A stretch of DNA of 64,000 bases from Syngnathus acus (taxonomy: Eukaryota > Chordata > Actinopteri > Syngnathiformes > Syngnathidae), in NCBI RefSeq assembly GCF_901709675.1, contig NC_051105.1:14270604-14334603 (forward strand). The letters are read 5' to 3'. The notes below the pieces were generated by a model, which did not search any database, had not been told where the DNA came from, and saw nothing but the letters and a program-made list of their open reading frames with translations. Made by a program: the position numbers and the translations under genes. How positions within the stretch are numbered: the stretch's first letter is position 1; each line of letters starts with the position of its first letter. Shown here piece by piece: positions 31,475 through 42,898 of the stretch.

Positions 31475-31905
31475 AGAAGGGGAGGGAGAGATCCCCGAGG
31501 GAAATTCAGTTAGCAGTATCCACACCCAAGATTGCTCACACAAGAGAGGTTGAAGAACTGCAGTAGCTACATAAATTGTAAAAATATGCTAAATAAATAA
31601 ATAAATAGACAATATAAACATTAGTCACGGCAAACAAAATGAGAGAGGAACCGACATGCAGTAGATGCAATAGATACCTGTGAATAAATAAATAAAAAAC
31701 AAATAAATAACATAGATGAGAGGTCCACTACACAGCCCTCCTTCCAAAACATTCCTACCCAGAACACTCCTAAACACACAAAAAACCCTCCACAGGGTCT
31801 ATAAACCGGTGCAGAGGCAGTTCAGCGATTCACAGACAATGGTGGAAGCCAATGGACTGTGGTTGTGATTCGTCAAAACCTAACAACACAGGCAAACATG
31901 GGTGA
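31475..31905. mobile_element. Unclassified retroposon fragment, same family as 56860-57450
   Basis: GGGAAATTC...GCAGTATCCACACC, AACACACAAAAAACCCTCCA and CAGGGTCTATAAA match 56880-57115 in the same order. GTGGAAGCCAATGGACTGTG and GTGATTCGTCAAAACCTAAC then match 57375-57415. It looks like LINE 3'-UTR DNA. GGATG/GGGAG repeats precede it (31400-31470). No coding capacity is visible. Confidence 0.55.
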
Positions 31906-32127
31906 AGCGTTCTGGGCAATTTCCTCGTCTCATTCGTCATTTCTAAAATAATTTCCATAGCAACCAATAAAAGTAGAAATACACCATGAAGTGACCCCGG
32001 CACAAAATGGAACAGCAGACAGACACATGACAAAGCCTAACTAAGCAAACTAGTGCATTTACAGTATGTGACACACACAAGCACAGAAGCACCTTTCAAC
32101 AGTTCAGCGTGAATAGTTAGCATTTAA

Positions 32128-33022
32128 CAGGGAATTTTCCACGGATTTCCGTGTTTTTTTCCGTCGAAAGTATCGTTTTCGTGAAATCCTTTGAGAAAAA
32201 ACGGAGGGGTGGGGGGTTTATGGAAGCGGGCAACGTTAGCCTCAGTGACCCACGAGCATTCGCCCGCCCGCCGCGACGGCATCTTTTGGCACATCTCAAG
32301 GCAAAATTAGTTAAGCTGTGAGTACGGAAATCGGCTTGCCGCTTTAAACCGAACTCACTGGCAGCAGTGATGCGACAATAATCCACTTTAGTTTCGGCAG
32401 CATTTTGCCACTACTTCCGTCACATCATTTCCACTTGTTAACTTAACTTACGCGGAGAACTAGTCTTTTTACACCGCCACAATGTGAATTTGCGATTGGG
32501 TTTTTATCACTTGTAGACGAGTTATTTGGTTAGATAGATCTATGGCCTACTCAGCAAAGGTTTTCGCCAGCATGAGGATCGTGCCAGGGAAATAGACAAG
32601 ATGAATGGGATCAAGAACTGCTTCAGATGGGCATGGCTCGAGAGCAGCGTCATCGTACAACTCGGAACACAGTCCGTAACCACGTGCCTGACGGAATATA
32701 TCCGTAAAGTAGATGTCCCGGGGAAGGTTTTGTGTATTCTCTGTCAAGATATTATGATCAGCTATGGAGGTCGCGGCGCTAGGAACATTAAGGAGCACAT
32801 GGAAACAAAAAAAGTAACATGATGTTACATGTAAGCTAATGTTACGCTATTGTCATGATATTGTCATGATATTGTCATGATGTCGTTAAAGAATGGATTT
32901 TCAATGATATATATATCATCGGCCCCCCAGACCCCCCCCGGTCGGCCCCCCAGACTCCCGGTCGGCCCCCCAGACCCCGGCTACTTCTCAGTGTTTTTTT
33001 ACATTTACCATTCTCAATCCTG
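32128..33022 (+). mobile_element. hAT-like element, internally deleted, with a BED-finger ORF
   Basis: The ends CAGGGAATTTTCC and CATTCTCAATCCTG are decayed copies of those at 18504-19679. A 73-residue frame (32601-32822) reads YIRKVDVPGKVLCILCQDIM then YGGRGARNIKEHMETKK: Cys-x2-Cys and a downstream His, a BED-type finger followed by a splice-donor-like AAAAAGTAAC. The catalytic exons are missing. GTCGGCCCCCCAGAC is repeated three times near the right end. Confidence 0.7.
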
Positions 33023-33139
33023 ATTTAATGTTTTTTTTTTTAATTGAAATACCGTTTTTTTCCATGTATAATGCGCAAAATTTAACTAATTTATTGTCCT
33101 AAAATCTGAGGTGCGCATTATACATGGGTACATTTATTT

Positions 33140-36100
33140 CCATCCATCCATCCATCCATCCATCTTCTTCCGCTTATCCGGGGTCGGGTCGCGGGGGCAG
33201 CAGCTTCAGGAGGGACTCCCAGACTTCCCTCTCCCCAGCCACTTCATCTAGCTCATCCCGGGGGATCCCAAGGCGTTCCCAGGCCAGCCGAGAGACATAG
33301 TCTCTCCAGCGCGTCCTGGGTCGTCCCCGGGGTCTCCTACCGGTGGGACATGCCCGGAACACCTCCCCAGGGAGGCGTCCAGGAGGCATCCTGATGAGAT
33401 GCCCGAGCCACCTCATCTGGCTCCTCTCAACGTGGAGGAGTAGCGACTCTACTCCGAGTCTCTCCCGGATGACCGAACTCCTCACCCTATCTCTAAGGGA
33501 GAGCCCGGACATCCTGCGGAGAAAACTCATTTCGGCCGCTTGTATCCGGGATCTCGTTCTTTCGGTCACGACCCATAGCTCGTGACCATAGGTGAGGGTA
33601 GGAGCGTAAATCGACCGGTAAATTGAGAGCTTTGCCTTTTGGCTCAGCTCTCTCTTTACCACGACGGACCGGTACAGAGTCCGCATTACTGCCGACGCTG
33701 CACCGATCCGCCTGTCGATCTCGCGCTCCATCCTCCCCTCACTCGTGAACAAGACCCCAAGATACTTAAACTCCTCCACTTGGGGCAGGATCTCATCCCC
33801 GATCCGGAGAGGGCATTCCACCCTTTTCCGATCGAGGACCATGGACTCGGATTTGGAGGTGCTGACCCTCATCCCGACCGCTTCACACTCGGCTGCGAAC
33901 CGCTCCAGTGAGAGCTGGAGATCACGGCCTGAAGAAGCCAACAGCACAACGTCGTCTGCAAAAAGCAGAGACGCGATGCTGAGGTCCCCAAACCGGACAC
34001 CCTCAACGCCTCGGCTGCACCTAGAAATTCTGTCCATAAAAATTATGAACAGAATCGGTGACAAAGGGCAGCCTTGGCGGAGTCCAACCCTCACTGGGAA
34101 CGAATCCGACTTACTGCCGGAAATGCGGACCACACTCTGGCATCGGTGATACAGGGACCGAACCGCCCTTATCAGTTGGCTCGGTACCCCGTACTCCCGA
34201 AGCACCCCCCACAGAACCTCCCGAGGGACACGGTCGAACGCCTTCTCCAAGTCCACAAAACACATGTGGACTGGTTGGGCGAACTCCCATGCACCCTCGA
34301 GGATCCTGTTGAGGGTGAAGAGCTGGTCCACTGTTCCACGGCCAGGACGAAAGCCACACTGTTCCTCCTGAATCCGAGGTTCGACCTCCCGACGGACCCT
34401 CCTCTCCAGCACCCCTGAATAGACCTTACCAGGGAGGCTGAGGAGTGTAATTCCCCTGTAATTGGAACACACCCTCCGGTCCCCCTTCTTAAAGAGGGGA
34501 ACCACCACCCCAGTCTGCCAATCCAGAGGCACTGTCCCCGATGTCCACGCGATGCTGTAGAGACGTGTCAGCCATGACAGCCCCACAACATCCAGAGCCC
34601 TTAAGAAATCCGGGCGGATCTCATCCACCCCCGGGGCCTTGCCACCGAGGAGTTTTTTAACTACCTCAGTGACTTCAACCCCAGAGATTGGAGAGTCCGC
34701 CTCAGAGTCCTCAGGCCCTGCTTCCACAATGGAAGGCGTGTCGGTGGAATTGAGGAGGTCTTCGAAGTATTCTCCCCACCGACACACGACGTCCCGAGTC
34801 GAGGTCAGCAGCACGCCATCTCCACTGTAAACAGTGTTGACGTTGCACTGCTTCCCCCTCCTGAGACGCCGGATGGTGGACCAGAATTTCCTCGAAGCCG
34901 TCCGGAAGTCATTCTCCATGGCCTCGCCGAACTCCTCCCACGCCCGGGTTTTTGCCTCAGCAACCGCCGAAGCCGCGTTCCGCTTGGCCATCCGGTACCC
35001 GTCAGCTGCCTCCGGAGTCCCGCAGGCCAAAACGGCCCGATAGGACTCCTTCTTCAGCTTGACGGCATCCCTTACCGCCGGTGTCCACCAGCGGGTTCGG
35101 GGATTGCCGCCACGACAGGCACCAATGACCTTACGGCCACAGCTCCGGTCGGCCGCCTCAACAATGGAGGCGCGGAACAAGGTCCACTCGGACTCAATGT
35201 CCCCCGCCTCCCCCGGGACGTGGGAAAAGCTCTGCCGGAGGTGGGAGTTGAAGCTCTTCCTGACAGGGGATTCCGCCAGACGTTCCCAGCAGACCCTCAC
35301 AGAACGTTTGGGTCTGCCAGGTCGGACCGGCATCTTCCCCCACCATCGGAGCCAACCCACCACCAGGTGGTGATCAGTTGACAGCTCCGCCCCTCTCTTC
35401 GCCCGAGTGTCCAAAACATGCGGCCGCAAATCCGATGACACGACTACAAAGTCGATCATCGAACTGCGGCCTAGGGTGTCCTGGTGCCAAGTGCACACAT
35501 GGACACCCTTATGTTTGAACATGGTGTTCATTATTGAAAATCCGTGTCGAGCACAGAAGTCCAACAATAGAACACCGCTCGGGTTCAGATCGGGGGGGCC
35601 GTTCCTCCCAATGACGCCCTTCCAGGTCTCACTGTCATTGCCCACGTGAGCATTGAAGTCACCCAGTAGAACGACGGAGTCCCCAGAAGGAGCGCCCTCC
35701 AGCACTTCCTCCAGGGACTCCAAGAAGGGTGGGTACTCTGAGCTGCCGTTTGGTGCATAGACACAAACAACAGTCAGGACCCGTCCCCCCACCCGAAGGC
35801 GGAGGGAGGCTACCCTCTCGTTCACCGGGGTGAACCCCAATGTGCAGGCGCCCAGCCGGGGGGCAATAAGTATACCCACACCTGCCCGACGCCTCTCACC
35901 GTGGGCAACTCCAGAGTGGAAGAGAGTCCAGCCCCTCTCGAGAGGGCTTGTACCGGAACCCAAACTGTGTGTGGAGGCAAGTCCGACTATATCTAGTCGG
36001 AACTTTTCTGCCTCGCACACCAGCTCGGGCTCCTTTCCAGCCAGAGAGGTGACATTCCATGTCCCAAGAGCCAGCTTCTGCAGCCGGGGATCAGACCGCC

Positions 36101-36510
36101 AAGGTCCCTGCCTTTGGCCGCCGCCCAGCTTGCAATGCACCCGACCCCTTTGGCCCCTCCCACAGGTGGTGAGCCCATGGGAAGGGGGACCCACGTTTCC
36201 TTTTCGGGCTGAGCCCGGCCGGGCCCCATGGGCGAAGGCCCGGCCACCAGACGCTCGCCTTCGAGCCCCGCCTCCAGGCCTGGCTCCAGAGGGGGGCCCC
36301 GGTGACCCGCGTCCGGGCGAGGGAAAACGTGATCCATTAATTTTTATCATCATAAGGGGCTGATGAGCCGTGCTTTGTCTGGCCCCTCACCTAGGACCCG
36401 TTTGCCATGGGTGACCCTACCAGGGGCATGAAGCCCCAGACAACATGGCTCCTAGGATCATAGGGGCACGCAAACCCCTCCACCACGATAAGGTGACGAC
36501 TCACGGAGGG
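33140..36510 (-). mobile_element. Rex3-like (RTE clade) LINE, apparently full length
   Basis: An exact 14-bp target duplication GGGTACATTTATTT flanks it (33126-33139 and 36511-36524). The 3' end on the minus strand is a GATG repeat (CATC at 33141-33163 on plus), the tail reported for fish Rex3. The 5' region on the minus strand begins CCCTCCGTGAGTCGTCACCT and passes GGAGCCATGTTGTCTGGGGC before the ORF. It is about 3.37 kb and has one open frame spanning most of it. A decayed relative is at 56636-58886. Confidence 0.93.
33174..36353 (-). CDS. Rex3-like LINE protein: endonuclease and reverse transcriptase, uninterrupted
   Basis: 1059 residues with no stop. Residues 1-92 are a Gly/Arg/Pro-rich leader without a domain; the real start may be downstream. 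Residues 94-335 form an EEP endonuclease: [27 protein letters not shown] (231-240) and [10 protein letters not shown] (325-334), holding the Asn, Asp and His residues of the active site. Residues about 560-880 are the reverse transcriptase: [46 protein letters not shown] (Asp701), [10 protein letters not shown] and [10 protein letters not shown] (Asp800-801). The C-terminus has the [20 protein letters not shown] and [20 protein letters not shown] tail. Such proteins nick target DNA and copy the element's RNA. All catalytic residues I can identify are intact. Confidence 0.93.
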   Translation of the reverse strand: MMIKINGSRFPSPGRGSPGPPSGARPGGGARRRASGGRAFAHGARPGSARKGNVGPPSHGLTTCGRGQRGRVHCKLGGGQRQGPWRSDPRLQKLALGTWNVTSLAGKEPELVCEAEKFRLDIVGLASTHSLGSGTSPLERGWTLFHSGVAHGERRRAGVGILIAPRLGACTLGFTPVNERVASLRLRVGGRVLTVVCVYAPNGSSEYPPFLESLEEVLEGAPSGDSVVLLGDFNAHVGNDSETWKGVIGRNGPPDLNPSGVLLLDFCARHGFSIMNTMFKHKGVHVCTWHQDTLGRSSMIDFVVVSSDLRPHVLDTRAKRGAELSTDHHLVVGWLRWWGKMPVRPGRPKRSVRVCWERLAESPVRKSFNSHLRQSFSHVPGEAGDIESEWTLFRASIVEAADRSCGRKVIGACRGGNPRTRWWTPAVRDAVKLKKESYRAVLACGTPEAADGYRMAKRNAASAVAEAKTRAWEEFGEAMENDFRTASRKFWSTIRRLRRGKQCNVNTVYSGDGVLLTSTRDVVCRWGEYFEDLLNSTDTPSIVEAGPEDSEADSPISGVEVTEVVKKLLGGKAPGVDEIRPDFLRALDVVGLSWLTRLYSIAWTSGTVPLDWQTGVVVPLFKKGDRRVCSNYRGITLLSLPGKVYSGVLERRVRREVEPRIQEEQCGFRPGRGTVDQLFTLNRILEGAWEFAQPVHMCFVDLEKAFDRVPREVLWGVLREYGVPSQLIRAVRSLYHRCQSVVRISGSKSDSFPVRVGLRQGCPLSPILFIIFMDRISRCSRGVEGVRFGDLSIASLLFADDVVLLASSGRDLQLSLERFAAECEAVGMRVSTSKSESMVLDRKRVECPLRIGDEILPQVEEFKYLGVLFTSEGRMEREIDRRIGAASAVMRTLYRSVVVKRELSQKAKLSIYRSIYAPTLTYGHELWVVTERTRSRIQAAEMSFLRRMSGLSLRDRVRSSVIRERLGVESLLLHVERSQMRWLGHLIRMPPGRLPGEVFRACPTGRRPRGRPRTRWRDYVSRLAWERLGIPRDELDEVAGEREVWESLLKLLPPRPDPG

Positions 36511-36867
36511 GGGTACATTTATTTATTTATTTATTTATTTATTTATTTTTTTTAAGAAAATAATGGTACAACAATTTTTGAAGAAAATCTTGTCACGGAT
36601 GGAGTGTGGAAAGGAGCGGGGCGACCAAGTGCAGCTTGGACCAGGGTTTATTGGAGGAACTCAAAACAGACTTGGTAAACTAATTGTGATAAATAACTGG
36701 AACATCACTCAAATATTGGTGATCCCGTTGAGAGTCTCACATATTTCTTCGCTATCGAGTTTGCTACTGCATGCGCAGTGATACTGACCGGCAGAATAAC
36801 ATCCGGTTGTTCCCAAAGATGATCTTTTTTCTGAAATAATTTTACGTTTACGGACTTAAGTAACCCG

Positions 36868-37095
36868 GCCGGGTCATACCAAAGACTATAAAAATGGGAT
36901 CCATTGCCTCCCTGCTTGGCACTCAGCATTAAGGGTTGGAATTCGGGGGTTAGATCACCAAATGATTCCCGAGCGCGGCGCCGCTGCTGCTCACTGCTCC
37001 CCTCTCCCCCAAGGGATGGATCAAAATCACACGGGGATGGGTCAAATGCAGAGGACAAATTTCACCACACCCAATGCGTGTGTGAGGATCATTGG
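36868..37095 (+). mobile_element. Head-less SINE body captured in a 'GTATAATGCGC' element
   Basis: It starts at ACCCGGCCGGGTCATACCAA, without the tRNA-like head, and ends CATTGGGACTTTAAAAAAAA. The same truncated piece is at 5477-5712 in inverse orientation within its own host copy. It lies at the site where the copy at 42899 reads ACTTAAGTAGGAGTC. Confidence 0.85.
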
Positions 37096-37273
37096 GACTT
37101 TAAAAAAAAAAAAAATAATAATAATAATCAAAATTTGGGTGCGTATTATACATGGGTACAGGCTTTTTTCTAGCATCGACATGCCATTTTTAGGGTGCGT
37201 ATTGTACATGGGGGCGCATTATACATGGAAAAAAACGGTACCTTTTATGTACTCTTGTACTGTAATAAAAAGA

Positions 37274-37582
37274 TTAAGATTAAAGTCCCAATGATCGTCA
37301 CACACACACCTGGGTGTGGTGAAATTTGTCCTCTGCATTTAACCCATCCCCGTGTGATTTTAATCCATCCCCTGGGGGAGAGGGGAGCAGTGAGCAGCAG
37401 CGGTGCCGCGCTCGGGAATCAGTTGGTGATCTAACCCCCCAATTCCAACCCTTAATGCTGAGTGCCAAGCAGGGAGGCAATGGGTCCCATTTTTATAGTC
37501 TTTGGTATGACCCGGCCGGGGTTTGAACCCACAACCTTCCAGTCTCAGGGCGGACACTCTACCACTAGGCCACTGAGCTGAT
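37274..37582 (-). mobile_element. tRNA-derived SINE, full-length copy
   Basis: The inverse of the copy at 2488-2812. Plus-strand AAAGTCCCAATGATCGTCAC begins the tail side, and GGGTTTGAACCC (B box) and CCACTAGGCCACTGAGC (A box) end the head side. Confidence 0.9.
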
Positions 37583-38412
37583 TTATTTAATAATGGCATG
37601 TAAACAAGGTACTGTAATTTTTGATTGCTCCTCAATGTCTAATCATATCTGGAGTATGTGTCAATAGCATATTGGACAATATGTTGGTGACCCCTGCTAT
37701 ATCGTATGTACATTTTTTTTTTTTTTATTATGCTTAATGCAAAAAAAGTGTTGAACCATCAAATTATTTTTATTTTATTTTTGTGGCCTAATGCATTTAC
37801 ATTAATTGCCTTTTTTATTGGTCGCCATAGAAATTATTTGTCAAAAGATGTTAGAGGCGAGGAAATCCAGTTAAAGGCAGGTTACCCAGAGGCACTAGCT
37901 TGCACTGTCAGCTGCGTTAGAGTCTTTAGTTACAAGGCACTTTGTGTACTAATCATTTATTTTCATTAACTTCAACAAAAATGTGAACCTTTGAGCTGCT
38001 GGAAAATGAAAATAGACACCATAAGTAGGTTATTTATGGAGAAATATCAATATAGCTATTTTTGACCAAATGTCCTAATTGCTTTGCTGATGTGCTTGAC
38101 CTTTTTTCTTTTGAATTTCATTTATCAAGCACACGTCTCCATTAAAATGTGGGTTTAAAATCTTCTCTCCTAGGTGCATTCAACTGATTAATCATACACG
38201 ACATTTTTGTAAAGTCCCAGAACTCAAACTCTTTGAGGACCTTTATCTGATATGGGAATTAAATGTGATGAATTAGATTAATTAATTACAAATCCTGGAA
38301 TTATTTTGATTATTTTTTTAATCACCTGACAGCACTTATAGCATAGTCAAAGATTATTTTAAAGCCCAAATATCACGATAATAAAGTCTTCTGTTTTACA
38401 TTTTACTCATTT
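37583..38412. other. Intron sequence, no gene recognised
   Basis: AT-rich DNA with one 87-residue frame at 37706-37969 that has no recognisable domain. No splice-bounded exon matching rab3gap1 was found; the flanking exons already join without a gap in the protein. Confidence 0.55.
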
Positions 38413-38629
38413 AGTTGTCAAGTCAAGTTTATTTATATAGCCCTAAATCACAATCAAGTCTCAAAGGGCTTCACATGTACAAAAACTGACAATTATTCTC
38501 AAACATCCCCTGATCTTAAACTCCCAGGAGGGCAAGGAAAAATGAGAAACCTTGACAAGAGACCACATATGGGAGGATCCCCCTTCCAGGATGACCAGGC
38601 TGCAATGGATGCAGAGAGGGCATATAGAA

Positions 38630-39495
38630 CAGTGATCCCCAACCTTTTTTGCGCCACGGACCGGTTACGTGTCAGAAATATTTTCGCGGACCGGCCTTTA
38701 TATAACTAAATAATACATTTATATAACTAAATAATACATTTATATAAATAAATAATACATTTATAATAAATATATGAATACGATGAAATAAAATGATACG
38801 ACTGGCATAAAAACAAGTATAAACGACATTAAAATAAAACTCACCATTACATTGAATTAGTGGGAGCACTGAGCTTGTTTCTCAGAAACGAGCCGGTCCC
38901 ATCTAGGCGTAATCGGAGACAATGACACCCGAAGTGGTTAAGGTTTGTCTTTTAATGCAGGATGCTTGGTCTCCATGTGCCGAAGCAGTTATGAGGGCTT
39001 CATTGCCTCGTTAGCTAGCCTGTTGCCACATATTATGCAGAGTGGGCTTGGCGCATCATAGTCTTTTAAATGCAGCTTTCCTTTTCTTAGAAGTCGTAGC
39101 CTCTTCTTCTTCCGTCTCCTCATTGGGCTTTTTTTCCTTTCCGAAGAAGCTTTCCAAACATCTCTGTTTCTTGCTCATTTTTGCTTGCTTCGCGGGCTCA
39201 ACTGAGGTGACATGTCACGTGACCGAGACGAGCGTCTTGACCTGAACCGACGGATGTAATTGGGAGAGAATCGCCAATTTTTTTATATTTTTCAAAATAG
39301 ATACTTACTCATTTTTGCTAGCTTTGCGGGCTCGACTGGGGAAACATGTCACGTGACCGGGACGAGCGTCTTGACCTGAATTAGTTGATCGTCGATTAAA
39401 ACTTTTTTTTTTTTTTTTCTGTGTGGCTTGGCGGCCCGGTACCAAGTGACCCACGGACCGGTACCGGTCCGCGGCCCGGTGGTTGGGGACCACTG
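38630..39495. mobile_element. hAT MITE, 866 bp
   Basis: The ends CAGTGATCCCCAACC and the inverse GGTTGGGGACCACTG are flanked by an exact 8-bp duplication ATATAGAA (38622-38629 and 39496-39503). Palindromic GGACCGGTACCGGTCC motifs lie near the right end. No ORF with a known domain. Confidence 0.95.
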
Positions 39496-39882
39496 ATATA
39501 GAACACGTAATATAAACGATCCAAGGGAAAATATAGATGTTCAATTCAAAGTGAAGAACTGCAGAAGGTGCACTCAATTGTCCTGGCAGTGTCTTCTAGG
39601 GTGGCAATCCAGACAGCCTTAATCAGTTTGGGTGTCACATAACCCCCTCCCCAGCCATGGAGGGGGGGGAGCAAAAACACAAACTCCAGCCGAATCGGCC
39701 ACCACAGGTTAATTAAAGGCCATGGCATAAAAATGTGTCTTTAATCGTGTCTCAAATGTTTCTACTGAGGTAGCAGTTCTGATATCTATCGGTAGGGCAT
39801 TCCAAAGCTCTGGAGCCCGAATAGGAAAAGACTAGCGTTTTGCGAGCGGAGGTTACGGGACGGAATGTAAGGAACAACGAGG

Positions 39883-40827
39883 TCAACGAGATACGAAGGC
39901 ACCATGCTGTGATTTATAGGTTAATAGAAGAACCTTGAAGTCACATCTTAAATGGACCGGGAGCCAATGTAAGTTGGCTAATATTGGGGTAATGTGATCA
40001 AATTCTCCCGTCCGTGTGAGCAGTCTTGGCACAGAATTTTGTACTAACTGTAGACTTTTAATACTGGACTTCGGAAGACCAGAGAATAATGCGTTACAGT
40101 AGTCAAGGCGCGACGTAATAAACGCATATATAATAGTTTCCGCATCAAAAGTTAAAAGAATCGAACGGATCTTACCAATATTACGGAGGTGAAAAAACGC
40201 AATTCTAGTTATGTTCTTGATGTGTTTTTGAAAGGAGAGTGTTTGGTCGAATATAACCCCGAGATTAGTTACACTATGAGTGATAGTACATTTATCCATA
40301 TTTATAGTGGTTTTCTTAAATAAGTGATGATATCGAGCAGGACCCATTATCAACATCTCAGTTTTATCTGGGTTAAGACGTAGGAAATTGAGAGACATCC
40401 ATTGTTTAATCTCTGCAAAGCACGCCTCAAGATTACAACAGTCCCGCGGATTTGTCATCGATAACGGCCTATATAATTGGGTGTCATCCGCGTAACATTG
40501 AAAACAAATGTTGTATTTAGGTATTATGTCCCCAAGCGGAATCATATAAATACTAAATAGTATTGGTCCGAGTACCGATCCCTGCGGGACACCACACGTA
40601 ACGTTATTGAGCTCAGAGGTCGTGTTGTCATGGACCACTCGGTGGATCCTGTCAGATAGATAGGAATTAAACCAGCGAAGTGCTGACCCTGAAATACCAA
40701 CGCAGGTTTTAAGGCGATCTAATAAAATATTGAAGTCCACAATGTCGAAGGCAGCACTAAGATCAAGTAGTAATAATAATACCAATGAGGTGTTTGAATC
40801 CATAGCTATGAGGAGATCATTAGTCAC
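39883..40827 (-). pseudogene. L2-like reverse transcriptase, 314-residue open fragment
   Basis: It contains LLLLLDLSAAFDIVDFNILL (catalytic Asp), CGVPQGSVLGPILFSIYM, FQCYADDTQLYRP (YADD box), LNFLRLNPDKTEMLIMG and SRLDYCNALFSGLPKSSIKS. These are the palm-to-thumb motifs of L2/CR1-type LINEs. The frame ends at ATG/AMDSN, where the older sequence continues out of frame toward the hAT insertion. A C-terminal segment after HGAFVSR is cut by a stop. Confidence 0.9.
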
Positions 40828-40905
40828 TTTAGCAAGTGCTGTCTCGGTGGAAGATTCGCTCTAAAACCAGACTGAAAAGGTTCAAATCGATTATTGGCGA
40901 CCATG

Positions 40906-41971
40906 CAGAGATGGGACCAAGTCACACATGTGCAAGTCTCAAGTGAGTCTCAAGTCTTAACCTTCAAGTCTCAAGTAAGTCCCAAGTCATTTTTTTCTTG
41001 GGCAAGTCAAGTCAAGTCAAGTCCTTAAATAGGTCAAGTCAAGTCCAAGTCAAGTCCTTAAATAGGTCAAGTCAAGTCCAAGTCAAGTCACCTTATTATT
41101 GCAATTTTACCCGCAGAATCTGATCTTAGTAACGTGAAAAGACAATATATAAGTAACTTTAAGTAACCATCATTGTCCAATGTGTCTAACCTGTTTAAAA
41201 AAAATATGACAATAATTTGGATTTGCACTGTAATTACTGATATTCAGTAAAATACACCATGGAATCAAACAAAAAAGAAATTACCTCATACAATGATTGA
41301 CAGCTCAATCTAAACAAATGAACGTCTGCCGACAGTGTCTGACACATTTGAGTTGCAAATATAAAAAAGTAATCTGAAAAAATCTGAAAGAAGAAACACA
41401 TTAAAGAGCATTAGAAACATTTTATGTTTCATCTGTAACATCTGGAGACACCAGAGCTAAACGGACAAAGTTTGAAGTTGTCGTCTGGCTGTCTGAAATG
41501 TTTCTGTTGCATATCTTGCACTGCGCTGTCCGTCTTTTGCCGTCATAAAGGTAATTACGATAGCCGAAGGTGATGACTCGCGGTACCGCTCCCGCTGACA
41601 TGTTTGTGCATGTCTGATATAAAGGGGCGTGATTCTCCAATAAACACGTTAGGTAGGTAGAGAGGGCATGACTGATTGATTGACAGGGTAGCGATCCAAT
41701 CATGACAACGCCATTCTCAGCCTGCGCTCCTACCGTGTTATCGATATTACTTTTTTAAATGTATTATTAATTTTATATTCAAACTGAAAACATAAACTAA
41801 ATAACACTGAAGTCATTCAAGTCATCGTGTCCCAAGTCAAGTCCCGAGTCTTTAACTTCCAAGTCCAAGTCGAGTCTCAAGTTTTTTTATTTTTGTCAAG
41901 TCACAAGTCATCAAAACAGCGACTCGAGTCAACTCGAGTCCAAGTCACAGTGACTCGAGTCCCCATCTCTG
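40906..41971. mobile_element. hAT element with CAAGT repeats and a BED-finger ORF
   Basis: The ends CAGAGATGGGACCAAGTC and the inverse GACTCGAGTCCCCATCTCTG are flanked by an exact 8-bp duplication CGACCATG (40898-40905 and 41972-41979). Both arms are dense in CAAGTC/GACTTG units, pentamer-like around 41010-41090. It is inserted in the L2-like LINE. Confidence 0.93.
41422..41703 (-). pseudogene. BED-finger N-terminus of a hAT transposase
   Basis: 93 residues containing VITFGYRNYLYDGKRRTAQC then KICNRNISDSQTTTSNFVRL, a Cys-x2-Cys pair in a BED-like context with the downstream His replaced or lost. No catalytic part follows; the host element is a deletion derivative. It is not a free-standing gene. 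Confidence 0.6.
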
Positions 41972-42898
41972 CGACCATGTAATCAATAAGCTGCTGCGCT
42001 ACTACTTTTTCAAGAATTTTTGCTATGAATGGGAGATTTGAAACCGGCCTATAATTACTGAGACAGTCCGGGTCGAGATTTGGTTGCTTAAGTAGCGGTT
42101 TAATGATAGCGGTTTCAAAGGCTGTTGGCGGAGGAGACAGACGGATTAATTATATTTAAGACGGACGGTCCTAAAATCTGAAATAATTCTTTAACGAGTT
42201 TGGCTGGAAGCGGGTCGAGTAAACACGTTGTTTGTTTAGCCGCACTAACCAATTGTGTAAGCCTTTCAAAGGACACGCTTTAAAATTCTAGAGGGGTATT
42301 GCATGATTGTCAGCTCCCGTAATCGCCGGTCTTGACGGAGTGATTGGAACGGTCATCGTGAGCTCATCCCTAACGGATTGAATCTTTCGATTCTTTTGAT
42401 TAAAAGATGTCAACAACAGAAGACTTGTCCATACAACCATACATGACACGTAATAAAATAAATCCCCTCACAATATTTATGAACAACTTGTAAACAAGCA
42501 CTGCACAAGCTACGAGGTAAGCTAATGCTAACGGCAGTGTTAGCGAGAAGCTAACGAATGCATTAAACACATTGTATTACCGTATTTTTCGGACTATAAG
42601 TCAAATTCTTTTCATACTTTGGGTGGGGGGGGCGACTTATACTCAGGAACGACTTATATGTGAATTTTTTCACAAATTTTTACGTGATCATTAACACTAC
42701 TTACTTACTAGTATAGTTGATCACTTCACATGTTATTTCCACTTTAAACCGCATGAGGGCGCACTATGGCTGTGGAATAATTGGAGCCTCACTGACAATG
42801 AGTTCCATTCACTGACTTCCGAAGTCAGGAGATTTAATGATTTGGAGTGACACGGATTATTCGATAAATTTATTTATGTTATAGTTATTTGATATATA

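Larger units (their letters stand above)
33052..37238. mobile_element. 'GTATAATGCGC' element split by a Rex3-like LINE
   Basis: The left end CCGTTTTTTTCCATG and the right end CATGGAAAAAAACGG have TA outside. Without the LINE at 33140-36510 it would be about 0.8 kb. It contains a head-less SINE body (36868-37095) joined to ACTTAAGTAACCCGG, the same captured piece as in 5334-6292. An ATTT microsatellite follows the LINE (36521-36548). Confidence 0.88.
38415..42400 (-). mobile_element. L2-like LINE, 5'-truncated, with two hAT insertions
   Basis: The 3' end on plus starts TCAAGTCAAGTTTATTTATA, followed by AGCCCTAAATCACAATCAAG, a common fish LINE 3' UTR. The reverse transcriptase is at 39883-40827, continuing upstream beyond the insertion at 40906-41971 to about 42400 (LLPAKLVKELFQILGPSV, KSPIHSKN). 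A hAT MITE (38630-39495) lies in the 3' UTR. The endonuclease is absent. Confidence 0.82.

Noticed and set aside
32909-33000. Repeated GGCCCCCCAGACCCC units as a CRISPR-like or regulatory array
   Set aside because: Only three short units at the end of a hAT-like element in a vertebrate genome; the related copy at 19620 has one unit, so this is local expansion.
33343-36363. Plus-strand ORFs across 33-36 kb (up to 177 residues)
   Set aside because: They are antisense shadows of the GC-rich 1059-residue LINE ORF and have no domain of their own.
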